Shown piece by piece: positions 53,498 through 62,378 of a stretch of 64,000 nt of DNA. The DNA lies in contig NZ_JAUSYO010000001.1 in NCBI RefSeq assembly GCF_030816935.1, forward strand, positions 868,001-932,000, given 5' to 3'. A program made the position numbers and the translations under genes. Numbering within the stretch: position 1 is the first letter of the stretch; each line of letters begins with the position of its first letter. This DNA comes from Arthrobacter sp. B3I9 (GTDB lineage: Bacteria > Actinomycetota > Actinomycetes > Actinomycetales > Micrococcaceae). The notes beneath the pieces are model-generated. The model did not search any database and had not been told where the DNA came from. It saw only the letters and a program-made list of their open reading frames with translations.

Positions 53498-54264
53498 GCG
53501 CTAGCCCCAGTCTGGCCGGCGTCGAGGCCAGCGTCGAGACCGGCCAGCAGGCGCCGGGCGGCCGTCTCCATGTGCGAGTGCATGGCGGCGGTGACCGCGG
53601 CCTCGTTCCGTGATTCCAGGGCACGGAAGATTTCCCAGTGCTCGGCCAGGGCGTCGGCCGCGTGCCCCTTTTCCGTCAGCGCCCGGTCCACCCAGATGCG
53701 CAACAGCGAGCGGATGCTTTGAAGGAGTTCCTGCAGGACCTGGTTGCCCGAACTGCTCGCGATCTCCCGGTGGAAGGCGGCGTCGGCCTCCACGAAGACG
53801 CCCAGGTCGTCCAGGCTTCCCTCCATGGTGGCGAGGTTGGCGCGCATCCGCTCCAGCGCCTCATCACTGATCCGCAGGGCCGCGAGCTGCCCGGCCTGCA
53901 CTTCCAGGCCGCCGCGGAGTTCCACCAGTTCCCGGGTGCGCGGGGCGCCCAGCATGAGTCCCCAGCTGAGGGTGCGCGGGAGCAGCTCGGATATGTCATC
54001 GCGAAGGTATGTTCCGGAGCCGGGCCGGACGATGACGATGCCGAGGATCTCCAGGGCAGCCAATGCCTCCCGGACAGCGGAGCGGCCGACGCCCAGAGAC
54101 GCCGCGAGCTGGCGCTCTGCGGGCAGACGGGTTCCGACGGCGATCTCCCCGCTGGTGAAATAGGCCAACAGGCGTTCCGCCACCTCGGACACCACCGAGC
54201 CCTGATCCATGGAACCGAGCGCGGCACTGATCTTGGCCGTCGAGGCGGCGGAGTTAACGGACAC
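53494..54264 (-). CDS. GntR/FadR-family (FCD domain) repressor of the apionate-type operon
   Basis: The 256-residue protein has a GntR helix-turn-helix (GTRLPAERQLAASLGVGRSAVREALAALEILGIVIVRPGSGTYL) and an FCD effector domain with the metal/acid-binding pattern (EADAAFHREIASSSGN, H in ALAEHWEIF, HSHMETA). FCD regulators usually sense carboxylates such as sugar acids. It is divergent from the MFS-led operon, with a 14-bp palindrome over that promoter. GTG at 54264 is the start used. Confidence 0.9.
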   Translation of the reverse strand: MSVNSAASTAKISAALGSMDQGSVVSEVAERLLAYFTSGEIAVGTRLPAERQLAASLGVGRSAVREALAALEILGIVIVRPGSGTYLRDDISELLPRTLSWGLMLGAPRTRELVELRGGLEVQAGQLAALRISDEALERMRANLATMEGSLDDLGVFVEADAAFHREIASSSGNQVLQELLQSIRSLLRIWVDRALTEKGHAADALAEHWEIFRALESRNEAAVTAAMHSHMETAARRLLAGLDAGLDAGQTGASA

Positions 54265-54325
54265 CCTCCCAGCCTAACAACCGGAGCCCCGGACAGAGGC
54301 GGGCACACCCGTCGGTCACAAACAT

Positions 54326-54364
54326 GTCAACCGGTTGACCAATTTGGCTGGCCGGGCTTATGGT
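54326..54364 (+). promoter_or_regulatory. Operator and promoter of the apionate-type operon
   Basis: The perfect palindrome GTCAACCGGTTGAC (54326-54339) overlaps TTGACC (54335-54340), which with TATGGT (54359-54364) 18 bases on makes a promoter. It lies between the divergent GntR gene and the MFS gene. GntR binding would cover the -35 box; a sugar acid would release it. Confidence 0.6.
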
Positions 54365-54472
54365 GTTGATCACAGGCTTTCCCGCGGCCGCCCTACTCGC
54401 GGATCAGGTACTGAGGCCCATCCCCGGCATCCAGCGAAGGACGCCGCCGGACATCAACATCTAGGAGTCAAC

Positions 54473-55837
54473 GTGGACACCACACAATCGGTGGTCGAAA
54501 AATCTGCAATCAGGAAAGTGGCGATCCGGCTCGTGCCGTTCGTTGCCCTGATGTTCTTCATCAACTACCTGGACCGGACGGCCATCTCCTTTGCCGGCCC
54601 CAACGGCATGAACGCGGACCTCGCCCTCAACGCCGCGCAGTTCGGCTTCGCATCGGGCGTCTTCTTCATCGGCTACATCCTCCTCGAAGTCCCCAGCAAC
54701 CTGGCGCTCCACAAGTTCGGCGCGCGGCGCTGGCTGGCCCGCATCATGGTCAGCTGGGGCATCGTATCCCTCCTCTTCACCTGGGTGAGCGGGGTCGAGC
54801 ACCTTTACATCCTGCGCTTCATCCTCGGTGTGGCAGAGGCCGGCTTCTTCCCCGGCGCCATCCTCTTCCTCAGCCTCTGGGTCCCGTCCAAGCACCGCAG
54901 CAAGATCCTGGCACTGTTCTACCTGGCGCAGCCGCTGACTACGGTCATCGGTGCCCCGCTGGCCGGTCTCCTCATCCAGCAGCACGGTCTTTTCGGACTT
55001 GCCGGCTGGCGTGTGATGTTCCTCGGCGTAGCTATTCCGGCCATCATCGTCGGCGTCATCGCCTGGTTCTACCTGGCCGATTCACCCGCCAAGGCCAAGT
55101 GGCTCACGCATGATGAAAAGACCTGGTTGACCGGCGCCCTGGAGAAGGAAAAGAACGAAACCGCCGCCGGCAACAAGCACGTCAGCGTCCGCACTGTCTT
55201 CGGCAACGGCCGGGTCTGGATGCTCTCGGCGATCTACTTCGGCTTCATCTACGGCCTGTACGCCCTCGGCTTCTTCCTTCCGACCATCATCTCCGGGTTC
55301 GAAGGCATCTACGGCACCAAGTTCGACGTCCTCCAGAAGGGCCTCATCACCGCCATCCCGTACCTGCCGGCGGCCTTCGCGCTCTACTTCTGGTCCAAGG
55401 ACGCCACGAAGCGCGGCGTCAAGACCTGGCACATCGCTCTTCCGGCCCTCATCGGTGGCCTGAGCATCCCGCTGGCTCTGTTCGCCGGCTCACCGGCGGC
55501 AACGATCGCTGTCATCACCATCACGGCCATGGCGATCTTCGCCGCGCTGCCCAACTTCTGGACCGTGCCCACCCAGTTCCTCACCGGAGCAGCGGCCGCC
55601 GCCGGCATCGCCCTGATCAACACCGTGGGCAACCTGGCGGGCTTCAGCGCCGGGTACATCACCGGCTGGCTCAAGGACTGGACCGGCAACTACTCCGTGC
55701 CCATGTTCGTGGTCGGCGGCTTCATGCTCCTCTCCGCGGTCCTGATGGTGGTGCTGAGCCGCTCCGGCAAGGTCAGCGAAGGCATCCCCGCGGAAGCCCT
55801 TGACCCCACCGGGGCCGGACACCATTCAGAGCCCTAA
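54473..55837 (+). CDS. MFS transporter, ACS (anion:cation symporter) family
   Basis: The 454-residue protein has twelve helices and the ACS signature: NYLDRTAISFAGP in the first helix, the loop KFGARRWLARIMVSWG, and RFILGVAEAGFFPGAILFLSLWVPSKHR. This family imports sugar acids (glucarate, tartrate, galactonate). It leads the operon, so its substrate is probably the acid degraded by it, D-apionate in this reading. GTG at 54473 follows AGGAGTC. Confidence 0.9.
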   Translation: MDTTQSVVEKSAIRKVAIRLVPFVALMFFINYLDRTAISFAGPNGMNADLALNAAQFGFASGVFFIGYILLEVPSNLALHKFGARRWLARIMVSWGIVSLLFTWVSGVEHLYILRFILGVAEAGFFPGAILFLSLWVPSKHRSKILALFYLAQPLTTVIGAPLAGLLIQQHGLFGLAGWRVMFLGVAIPAIIVGVIAWFYLADSPAKAKWLTHDEKTWLTGALEKEKNETAAGNKHVSVRTVFGNGRVWMLSAIYFGFIYGLYALGFFLPTIISGFEGIYGTKFDVLQKGLITAIPYLPAAFALYFWSKDATKRGVKTWHIALPALIGGLSIPLALFAGSPAATIAVITITAMAIFAALPNFWTVPTQFLTGAAAAAGIALINTVGNLAGFSAGYITGWLKDWTGNYSVPMFVVGGFMLLSAVLMVVLSRSGKVSEGIPAEALDPTGAGHHSEP

Positions 55838-55874
55838 CAGAACGGGCCCTTGCAGAACCGGCCGTAACAGACCC

Positions 55875-55905
55875 GGGGGCGCCCGCCTAACCCGAGGGCG
55901 CCCCC
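55875..55905 (+). terminator. GC hairpin between transporter and kinase genes
   Basis: GGGGGCGCCC (55875-55884) pairs perfectly with GGGCGCCCCC (55896-55905) around an 11-base loop, 37 bases after the transporter stop. No T tract follows, so partial termination or mRNA protection is likely rather than full stop. Confidence 0.5.
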
Positions 55906-55979
55906 GAACCAGCCGCCATGGACGCATCCGCCCGGTACCGCCCGAAGCCCGATTCCGCACTGCAGCCCAGGAGTTCCGC

Positions 55980-57725
55980 ATGACCCGCCTGTTCAATGAA
56001 CCAGCAGCCTTCGCTGACGAGATGATCGAGGGCTTCGTCGCCTCCTCCGGCCGCTGGGTGAAGCGCGTCGCCGGCGGCGTGGTCCGCAACACCAAAAGCA
56101 CCCCGGACACCGTGGCGCTGGTGATCGGCGGCGGCTCCGGCCACTATCCGGCGTTTGCCGGCCTCGTGGGCCAGGGCCTTGCCCATGGCGCCGCGATGGG
56201 CAACCTGTTCGCTTCGCCCTCGGCCCAGCAGGTCTACAACGTCGCCAGGGCTGCCGACAACGGCGCCGGGGTGCTGCTGGGCTACGGCAACTACGCCGGT
56301 GACGTGCTGCATTTCAACCAGGCCCAGGCCCGCCTCCGCAACGAAGGCATCGACTGCCGCAGCATCGCCGTCACCGACGACGTGTCCTCCGCCCCGCTGG
56401 CCGAACGCACCAAGCGCCGCGGCATTGCCGGTGACCTCACCGTTTTCAAGGTGGCCGCCGCCGCGGCAGAAGCGGGCTACTCGATGGATGACGTTGTCGC
56501 CGTGGCGGAGCGGGCAAACGAGCGCACCCGTTCGTTCGGCGTCGCCTTCACCGGCTGCACACTGCCCGGCGCGGACCAGCCGCTGTTTTCGGTCCCCGCA
56601 GGCCGGATGGCCGTCGGGATGGGCATCCACGGCGAACCCGGCATCGACGAAACGGACGTCCCAACGGCGGATGAACTCGCCGAATTGCTGGTCGGCAAAC
56701 TGCTCACCGAGATTCCTGACGGCGTCGACACCCGGGGTGCACGGGTGGTGCCCATCCTCAACGGACTGGGCAGCGTCAAATACGAGGAACTGTTTGTCGT
56801 GTACCGCCGTGTGGCACAACTGCTGGCCGAGGCGGGCCTGGAAGCGGTGGACCCGCAGGTGGGGGAACTGGTCACCAGCTTTGACATGGCCGGCACGTCC
56901 CTGACCCTGTTCTGGCTCGACGAGGAGCTGGAAACCCTCTGGCACGCGCCCGCCGACGCCCCGGCCTTCCGCCGTGGCGCCGTGACCGCGGAAGCCCTCG
57001 AACCGGCGGCATTGTCCGACTTCGCGGAGACCGAGCAACCCATCCCGCACGCCAGCGCCGAGTCCTGCGACGCCGCCCGCCGTGTCCTCGCAGCGCTGGA
57101 CGCCGCAAAGGCCGTGGTGGAGGCCAACGCCGATGAACTCGGACGGATCGATGCCGTCGCCGGCGACGGTGACCATGGCATCGGGATGGAACGCGGCGTC
57201 CGTGCCGCCGTTCTGGCCGCCCGCGACGCCGCCGCCCGCGGAGCCGGAGCCGCGACCACGCTGCACTTCGCCGCGGATGCCTGGGCCGACAGGGCCGGCG
57301 GCACGTCGGGAGCGCTATGGGGCATGGCGCTGCGGGCCGTCGGTGACGCCGTGGGGGACGCCGAAGCTCCCGACGCCGGAACTGTCGCCGCAGGAGTAGC
57401 CGGCGCTGCAGCCGCGATCATGGACTTCGGCAAGGCCAAGCCCGGAGACAAGACCCTGGTGGATGTCCTCGTCCCGTTCCGCGACGCCCTGGCGGCCGGC
57501 GTGAGCGACGGGCTCTCCCTCACCGACGCCTGGGGCGCAGCCGCCACCGCCGCCCAGCGCGCCGCCGAAGAGACCGCCCGGCTGCTGCCCCTCATGGGCC
57601 GTGCCCGCCCGCATGCCGAGAAAAGCCTCGGCACTCCGGACGCCGGCGCCGTGTCCATGGCACTGATCGTACGAGCCATCCACAACACGCTCATCGAGCG
57701 GACAACCATGAAGGAGAAAGCATGA
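55980..57725 (+). CDS. lerK: DhaK-DhaL fusion kinase, probable erythrulose kinase
   Basis: The 581-residue ATP-dependent kinase fuses a DhaK domain (residues 1-330; [15 protein letters not shown], and [10 protein letters not shown] with the substrate-linking His) and a DhaL domain (about 370-575; [12 protein letters not shown], with the Mg-binding acids). True dihydroxyacetone kinases share this layout, but here isomerases for tetrulose phosphates follow. L- or D-erythrulose kinases (LerK/DerK) of Mycobacterium smegmatis are of this type. It overlaps the RpiB-like gene by 4 bases. Substrate is inferred from operon context. Confidence 0.82.
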   Translation: MTRLFNEPAAFADEMIEGFVASSGRWVKRVAGGVVRNTKSTPDTVALVIGGGSGHYPAFAGLVGQGLAHGAAMGNLFASPSAQQVYNVARAADNGAGVLLGYGNYAGDVLHFNQAQARLRNEGIDCRSIAVTDDVSSAPLAERTKRRGIAGDLTVFKVAAAAAEAGYSMDDVVAVAERANERTRSFGVAFTGCTLPGADQPLFSVPAGRMAVGMGIHGEPGIDETDVPTADELAELLVGKLLTEIPDGVDTRGARVVPILNGLGSVKYEELFVVYRRVAQLLAEAGLEAVDPQVGELVTSFDMAGTSLTLFWLDEELETLWHAPADAPAFRRGAVTAEALEPAALSDFAETEQPIPHASAESCDAARRVLAALDAAKAVVEANADELGRIDAVAGDGDHGIGMERGVRAAVLAARDAAARGAGAATTLHFAADAWADRAGGTSGALWGMALRAVGDAVGDAEAPDAGTVAAGVAGAAAAIMDFGKAKPGDKTLVDVLVPFRDALAAGVSDGLSLTDAWGAAATAAQRAAEETARLLPLMGRARPHAEKSLGTPDAGAVSMALIVRAIHNTLIERTTMKEKA

Positions 57726-58192
57726 GCGCCAAACTGCGCCTGGTCGTTGGAGCCGACGACGCCGGTTTCGACTACAAGGAAGCCCTGAAGGCTGACCTAA
57801 AGGCCTCCGAGCTGGTCGAATCCGTAACCGACGTCGGAGTGGATGCCACCAGCCACACCCCGTACCCGTCCGTGGCCATCGCCGCGGCCGAACTCATCGC
57901 CGCCGGCAAGGCCGACCGGGCCCTGCTGGTCTGCGGCACGGGCCTCGGTGTGGCCATCGCCGCGAACAAGGTCCCCGGCGTGCGCGCCGTCACTGCCCAC
58001 GACAGCTTCTCTGTGGAACGCTCCGTCCTGAGCAACAACGCCCAGGTGCTGACCTTCGGCCAGCGCGTCGTCGGACTGGAACTGGCCCGCCGGCTGGCCC
58101 GCGAATGGCTCACCTACACCTTTGACGAAAACTCCGCCTCCGCCGGGAAAGTCACACTGATTAAGGACTACGAGAGTGTCACTTCCTGCTAG
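57722..58192 (+). CDS. derI: RpiB/LacAB-family isomerase, probable D-erythrulose 4-phosphate isomerase
   Basis: The 156-residue RpiB-fold protein opens [22 protein letters not shown] and has the catalytic-type [19 protein letters not shown]. RpiB-like DerI interconverts D-erythrulose 4-phosphate and D-erythrose 4-phosphate. A housekeeping ribose-5-phosphate isomerase role is less likely within this operon. It overlaps the kinase by ATGA and the next gene by 17 bases. Confidence 0.85.
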   Translation: MSAKLRLVVGADDAGFDYKEALKADLKASELVESVTDVGVDATSHTPYPSVAIAAAELIAAGKADRALLVCGTGLGVAIAANKVPGVRAVTAHDSFSVERSVLSNNAQVLTFGQRVVGLELARRLAREWLTYTFDENSASAGKVTLIKDYESVTSC

Positions 58193-59030
58193 CCCCGCCG
58201 CCCCCGCCACGGTCGCCACCGCCACCGGCATGACACCGGCCAAGGCCATCATCGGGGTCAGCCTCAAGATGTATTTCGGCTACGGCCGCACGCTCGACTG
58301 GTGCCGCGAGATCGCCGGGATCGCCGCCGGCCACCCCGCAGTCCGCAACGGTGAGATCGAGATTTTCGTCCTGCCGTCCCACCCCGTGCTCGCCGAAGCG
58401 GCACGCATCCTCGGCCCTGCCGGGGCGTCCGCCGGGGCCCAGGACATCTTCTGGGAGGACGAAGGCGCCTTCACCGGCGAAGTCGGCGGCAGGATCATCG
58501 CCGAGACCGGCGGCCGCTACGCGGAAGTGGGCCATGCCGAGAGGCGCCGCATCTTCGGGGAAGACGACGACGTGATCGGGCTGAAGACCGCCGCCTCCTA
58601 CCGGAACGGCCTGACCCCGGTCCTGTGCGTCGGCGAACCCGCCCGCGGCACGGCACACGATGCCGTCCGACACTGCATCGGCGAAATTGATGGCGTCCTG
58701 AACCGGGCCGAGAGCCTCGGCCAGTCCGGCCGGACCATCATCGCGTACGAACCGCAGTGGGCCATCGGAGCTGCCGAACCCGCAACTCCGGCCTTCATCA
58801 GCGACGTCATCCGGGGCCTTGACGCGCACCTCCGCAGCCGGCCCGGGCAGGCCGACAGCCGGGTCATTTACGGCGGCAGCGCCGGGCCGGGACTCATCGG
58901 CCAGCTGGACTCCCGCGTGGCCGGGCTCTTCCTGGGCCGCTTCGCCCATGACCCGGAAGCGTTCAGGACCATCCTGGACGAGACCGCGGAACGGATCGGA
59001 CGGCTGACCCGGACCGAGGTGACAGCATGA
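58176..59030 (+). CDS. lerI: Triosephosphate-isomerase-like enzyme, probable L-erythrulose 1-phosphate isomerase
   Basis: The 284-residue TIM-barrel protein has [11 protein letters not shown] (the Lys site; the usual Asn of NxK is Ser here), GHAERRRIF with the catalytic His, and [12 protein letters not shown] with the catalytic Glu, then YGGSAGPGL. The altered Asn and the operon argue for LerI, which turns L-erythrulose 1-phosphate into D-erythrulose 4-phosphate, rather than a glycolytic TIM. GTG at 58176 follows AAGGAC inside the previous gene. Confidence 0.85.
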   Translation: MSLPASPAAPATVATATGMTPAKAIIGVSLKMYFGYGRTLDWCREIAGIAAGHPAVRNGEIEIFVLPSHPVLAEAARILGPAGASAGAQDIFWEDEGAFTGEVGGRIIAETGGRYAEVGHAERRRIFGEDDDVIGLKTAASYRNGLTPVLCVGEPARGTAHDAVRHCIGEIDGVLNRAESLGQSGRTIIAYEPQWAIGAAEPATPAFISDVIRGLDAHLRSRPGQADSRVIYGGSAGPGLIGQLDSRVAGLFLGRFAHDPEAFRTILDETAERIGRLTRTEVTA

Positions 59031-59842
59031 GCGCCGCCAGCAGCACCGCCACAATCGGCCTGAGCAGCTATGCCTTTTTCTGGCAGCTTTCCGGGCAGGT
59101 CTCGGAGCCGCTGACCATCCACCAGGCACTGGAGCGGACGGCAGCCCTGGACGTGGACCTTTTCCAGATCTGCGACTACGAACCGCTTGAGTCCATGAGC
59201 GATGCGGAGCTCAGGGAGGTCCGGGCCACCGCGGACGCGCTGGGCATCGGGCTGGAACTGGGCACCAAAGGGATCCGCCCCAAGCACCTCCGGAAGTTCC
59301 TGCGGATCGCCGGCATCCTCGGCTCGCCACTGCTGCGGACAATGTTCAACAGCGCCGGCCACGCCCCTTCCGCGGACGAGGCCACGGCAATCTTCGCCGA
59401 GGTCCTGCCGGAGTTCGAGGCAGCCGGGGTGAAGATCGCCGTGGAAACGTACGAGCAGGTGCCCACCGCCCGGATTTTGGACGTCATCCGCAGGGTCGGC
59501 AGCCCCTACCTGGGCATCTGCAGCGATCCTGCCAACACCGTGGCGGCCCTTGAGTTGCCCCGTGAGGTGATCGACGCCGTCGCGCCCTATGTCCTCAACA
59601 TGCACATCAAAGACTTTGCGTTCAGCCGCAAGGAGGGGTGGGTCGGGTTCACATACTCCGGCGCGCCGCTCGGCGAAGGCCTTCTCGACTATGACTACAT
59701 GGCCGGAAAGCTCCAGCCCAAAGAAAGAAACATCAACCAGATCATCGAGCACTGGCTGCCCTGGCAGGACTCCGAAGAAGAGACCATCCGCCTCGAAAAC
59801 CAGTGGACCCAACAAAGCCTTGATTTCCTAAGGAGCAAGTGA
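59027..59842 (+). CDS. oiaC: Sugar-phosphate isomerase/epimerase-fold enzyme, probable 3-oxo-isoapionate decarboxylase
   Basis: The 271-residue AP-endonuclease-2-like TIM barrel has metal-ligand regions KIAVETYEQ, GICSDPANT and NMHIKDFAF. In the D-apionate pathway OiaC decarboxylates 3-oxo-isoapionate to L-erythrulose, and it belongs to this fold. Placed between the tetrulose isomerases and the ApnO-like gene, that role fits best; OtnI/hydroxypyruvate-isomerase-type activity is the main alternative. It overlaps the TIM-like gene by ATGA. Confidence 0.75.
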   Translation: MSAASSTATIGLSSYAFFWQLSGQVSEPLTIHQALERTAALDVDLFQICDYEPLESMSDAELREVRATADALGIGLELGTKGIRPKHLRKFLRIAGILGSPLLRTMFNSAGHAPSADEATAIFAEVLPEFEAAGVKIAVETYEQVPTARILDVIRRVGSPYLGICSDPANTVAALELPREVIDAVAPYVLNMHIKDFAFSRKEGWVGFTYSGAPLGEGLLDYDYMAGKLQPKERNINQIIEHWLPWQDSEEETIRLENQWTQQSLDFLRSK

Positions 59843-59843
59843 A

Positions 59844-60704
59844 ATGTCTGCAGAACAATTGACCATCGCCGTCATCGGTGCCGGAGGCAAAATGGGACTG
59901 CGTGTTTCAGCCAACCTCCAGAAGAGCCCCCACAACGTCTTCTACAGCGAGAACTCCCCGGCAGGCCAGGAACGCGTCCGCGCCGAAGGCCGTGAGATCA
60001 GCAGCACCGAGGACGCCATCAAGGACGCCGACGTCGTAATCCTCGCCGTTCCGGACACTGTCCTGGGCGTCGTGTCCCAGGGCGTGGTGCCCCAGATGAA
60101 GTCCGGTTCGATCCTGCTCACCCTGGACCCTGCGGCCGCGTACGCCGGCCTGCTGGCCAAGCGGGACGACGTCGTCCAGGCCGTGGCGCACCCCTGCCAC
60201 CCGTCCGTGTTCCTGGAACGCACCACCAAGGAAGAATGGGCCGATACCTTCGGCGGGCAGGGCGCCCCGCAGAACGTTGTCGCAGCCATTGACGAGGACG
60301 CGTCGGAGGCGACCCGCGCCATCGCCGAGGCCACGATCAAGGTCATCTACGCACCCGTGATCGACGTCCACTGGGTCACCGTCAAGCAGCTTGCCATCCT
60401 CGAACCCACCCTGGTGGAGACCGTGGCCTGCATGATCGGCACCCTTCTCAACGAAGCGCTCCACGAGACGGTGCACACGGCGGGCGTTCCGGAGGAAGCA
60501 GCCAAGGCCATGCTTTTCGGCCACGTGCAGATCGCGCTGACCAACGCCCTGCGCGGCTCCAACCCGTTCTCCGAGGCGTGCGAGATCGCCATCCAGTACG
60601 GCAAGGACACCATCATCAAGGACGACTGGAAGAAGATCTTCGACGACTCCGAGCTGGACAGCGTCATCGCCAAGATGCTGAAACTGGACGCCATCAAGCG
60701 CTAG
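59844..60704 (+). CDS. apnO: Phosphogluconate-dehydrogenase-like oxidoreductase, probable D-apionate oxidoisomerase
   Basis: The 286-residue NAD(P) enzyme opens IAVIGAGGKMGLRVSANLQ and has a C-terminal phosphogluconate-dehydrogenase-like helical domain (VTVKQLAILEPTLVETVACMIGTLLNEALHETV). ApnO enzymes, which oxidise and isomerise D-apionate to 3-oxo-isoapionate, belong to this type. It follows the OiaC-like gene by 1 base, ends the operon, and is followed by a strong hairpin. Assignment rests on fold plus neighbours. Confidence 0.76.
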   Translation: MSAEQLTIAVIGAGGKMGLRVSANLQKSPHNVFYSENSPAGQERVRAEGREISSTEDAIKDADVVILAVPDTVLGVVSQGVVPQMKSGSILLTLDPAAAYAGLLAKRDDVVQAVAHPCHPSVFLERTTKEEWADTFGGQGAPQNVVAAIDEDASEATRAIAEATIKVIYAPVIDVHWVTVKQLAILEPTLVETVACMIGTLLNEALHETVHTAGVPEEAAKAMLFGHVQIALTNALRGSNPFSEACEIAIQYGKDTIIKDDWKKIFDDSELDSVIAKMLKLDAIKR

Positions 60705-60729
60705 GCAGCAGCACCGAAAGCAAGGCCAG

Positions 60730-60762
60730 AGGACGACGGCGGGACTATCCCGCCGTCGTCCT
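60730..60762 (+). terminator. Strong 15-bp hairpin at the end of the apionate-type operon
   Basis: AGGACGACGGCGGGA (60730-60744) pairs perfectly with TCCCGCCGTCGTCCT (60748-60762) around CTA, 25 bases after the stop. It shares its core with the hairpin at 25214-25250. Confidence 0.7.
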
Positions 60763-60827
60763 CTTGCGTCCGGTGCAGGGCTGCCCAGCCCGCCCGAAGA
60801 GGCAGGCCGACCGGTGACGGCCCGCCC

Positions 60828-60879
60828 TTGACATGGCATAAATTACGTGCGACGGTATATACATCAGATGGTCAGACCA
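60828..60879 (+). promoter_or_regulatory. Promoter region and GntR operator of the SAF-oxidoreductase gene
   Basis: TTGACA (60828-60833) is followed by an AT-rich TATATACA stretch (60856-60863), at wider spacing than usual. TGGTC-A-GACCA (60869-60879) is a perfect palindrome of the GntR type. A closely similar GGTC-T-GACC lies at 62293-62301 before the GntR gene at 62379. The start codon at 60935 has AAAGGAG upstream. Confidence 0.55.
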
Positions 60880-60934
60880 ACTGTCCTCTCTTCCAACTGC
60901 TTTTGGTTTCCCTGTTCTACAAAGGAGTAGCTTT

Positions 60935-62293
60935 ATGAACCTCTATTCGCTCATGCAGAAACGAACTGCCGCCCAGGGGCCGATCCGCGTCGGTGTGATC
61001 GGTGCAGGCAAGTTCGCGTCCATGTTCCTCACCCAGGCGCTGAACACGGAGGGCATCCACGTCGTCGGCGTTGCGGACATCGACGTTCCCAAGGCCCGCG
61101 GCGCGCTGCAGCGGACCGGCTGGCCGGCGGAGCGGTACGCCGCGAAGAGCTTTGCCGAAGCCCTCCGGTCCGGAACAACGTTCGTCACCGACAGCTCGGC
61201 GGACCTCATCCAGCTGCCCCAGATCGAAGTGATCCTCGAGGTCACCGGCAATCCGATCGTGGGCACGGCCCACGCGGTGCAGAGCATCGACAACGGCAAG
61301 CACATCATCATGGTCAACGTTGAGGCTGACTGCATGGTCGGTCCCATCCTGCAGCGGCGTGCAGAGGCGGCCGGCGTCGTCTACTCGATGGCGTACGGCG
61401 ACCAGCCTGCCCTCATCTGCGAAATGGTCGACTGGTGCCGCACCGTCGGTTTCGACATCGTTGCAGCCGGCAAGGGCACCAAATACCTTCCCGAGTACAA
61501 CTACTCGACCCCGGACACGGTGTGGAACTACTACGGCTTCAGCGACGAGCAGCTGGCGTCGGGGGACTTCAATCCGAAGATGTTCAACTCCTTCCTGGAC
61601 GGCACGAAGTCCGCCATCGAAATGGCGGCCGTGGCCAACGGAACCGGGCTCACGCCGCAGGACGAGGGCCTCTTCTTCCCGCCGGCCGGCGTCGACGACC
61701 TGCCCCACCTCTACCGCGAAAAGTCCGTCGGCGGGCTCCTGACCCGGCGGGGGACCGTCGAGATTGCCTCCAGCCTTCACCGCGACGGCACCGAAGTCGA
61801 GCGCGATCTCCGCTGGGGCGTGTATGTCACGTTCGAGGCCAAGACGGACTATGCGGCGCAGTGCTTCGCGGAGTACGGCGTGAAGACCGACTCGACGGGA
61901 CGCTACGGATCGCTGTACCGCCCGTACCACATGATCGGCCTGGAACTGGGGGTCAGCATCGCTTCAGCCGTCCTCCGCGGCGAAGCGACGGGATCGCCCA
62001 CCGGTTTCCGCGGCGATGTCATGACGACCGCCAAGAAGGACCTCAAGGCCGGCGAAGTGCTGGACGGGGAGGGCGGCTACACCGCCTTCGGAAAGCTCGC
62101 CCCGGCGAAGATCTCCCTGGAGCGCAATGCGCTGCCCCTCGGCCTCGCCCACGGCATGAAGCTCAAGCGCGACGTGCCCAAGGACGGGACCGTGTCCTGG
62201 GAGGACGTCGACGCCGACGAGACCCTTCTCGCGGTCCAGATCCGTCGCCAGCTCGAGACCGAGTTCCGCTCGGAGATGCTTTTGAGCAGGTAG
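60935..62293 (+). CDS. NAD(P)-dependent oxidoreductase with C-terminal SAF domain
   Basis: The 452-residue protein has a Rossmann fold (RVGVIGAGKFASMFLTQAL), a homoserine-dehydrogenase-like middle (EVILEVTGNPIVGTAHAVQSIDNGKHIIMVNVEADCMVGP), and a C-terminal SAF domain (DLKAGEVLDGEGGYTAFGKLAPAK). This is the COG4091 type, predicted homoserine dehydrogenase-like enzymes of unknown substrate. Its own promoter carries a GntR site shared with the next gene. It is likely an oxidoreductase of a sugar or polyol metabolised here. Confidence 0.85.
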   Translation: MNLYSLMQKRTAAQGPIRVGVIGAGKFASMFLTQALNTEGIHVVGVADIDVPKARGALQRTGWPAERYAAKSFAEALRSGTTFVTDSSADLIQLPQIEVILEVTGNPIVGTAHAVQSIDNGKHIIMVNVEADCMVGPILQRRAEAAGVVYSMAYGDQPALICEMVDWCRTVGFDIVAAGKGTKYLPEYNYSTPDTVWNYYGFSDEQLASGDFNPKMFNSFLDGTKSAIEMAAVANGTGLTPQDEGLFFPPAGVDDLPHLYREKSVGGLLTRRGTVEIASSLHRDGTEVERDLRWGVYVTFEAKTDYAAQCFAEYGVKTDSTGRYGSLYRPYHMIGLELGVSIASAVLRGEATGSPTGFRGDVMTTAKKDLKAGEVLDGEGGYTAFGKLAPAKISLERNALPLGLAHGMKLKRDVPKDGTVSWEDVDADETLLAVQIRRQLETEFRSEMLLSR

Positions 62294-62306
62294 GTCTGAC
62301 CGTCAG
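62293..62306 (+). promoter_or_regulatory. GntR operator before the second GntR gene
   Basis: GGTC-T-GACC (62293-62301) overlaps CTGAC-C-GTCAG (62296-62306), directly after the SAF gene stop. The GGTC-N-GACC core matches the site at 60870-60878, suggesting one regulator acts at both. Confidence 0.45.
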
Positions 62307-62378
62307 GCCTACAACTACGATGGAAGGGCCGGGCCGCCAGCAGCAGGCTGGCGGCCGGAAATCGAAGGGGTGGTCCGC

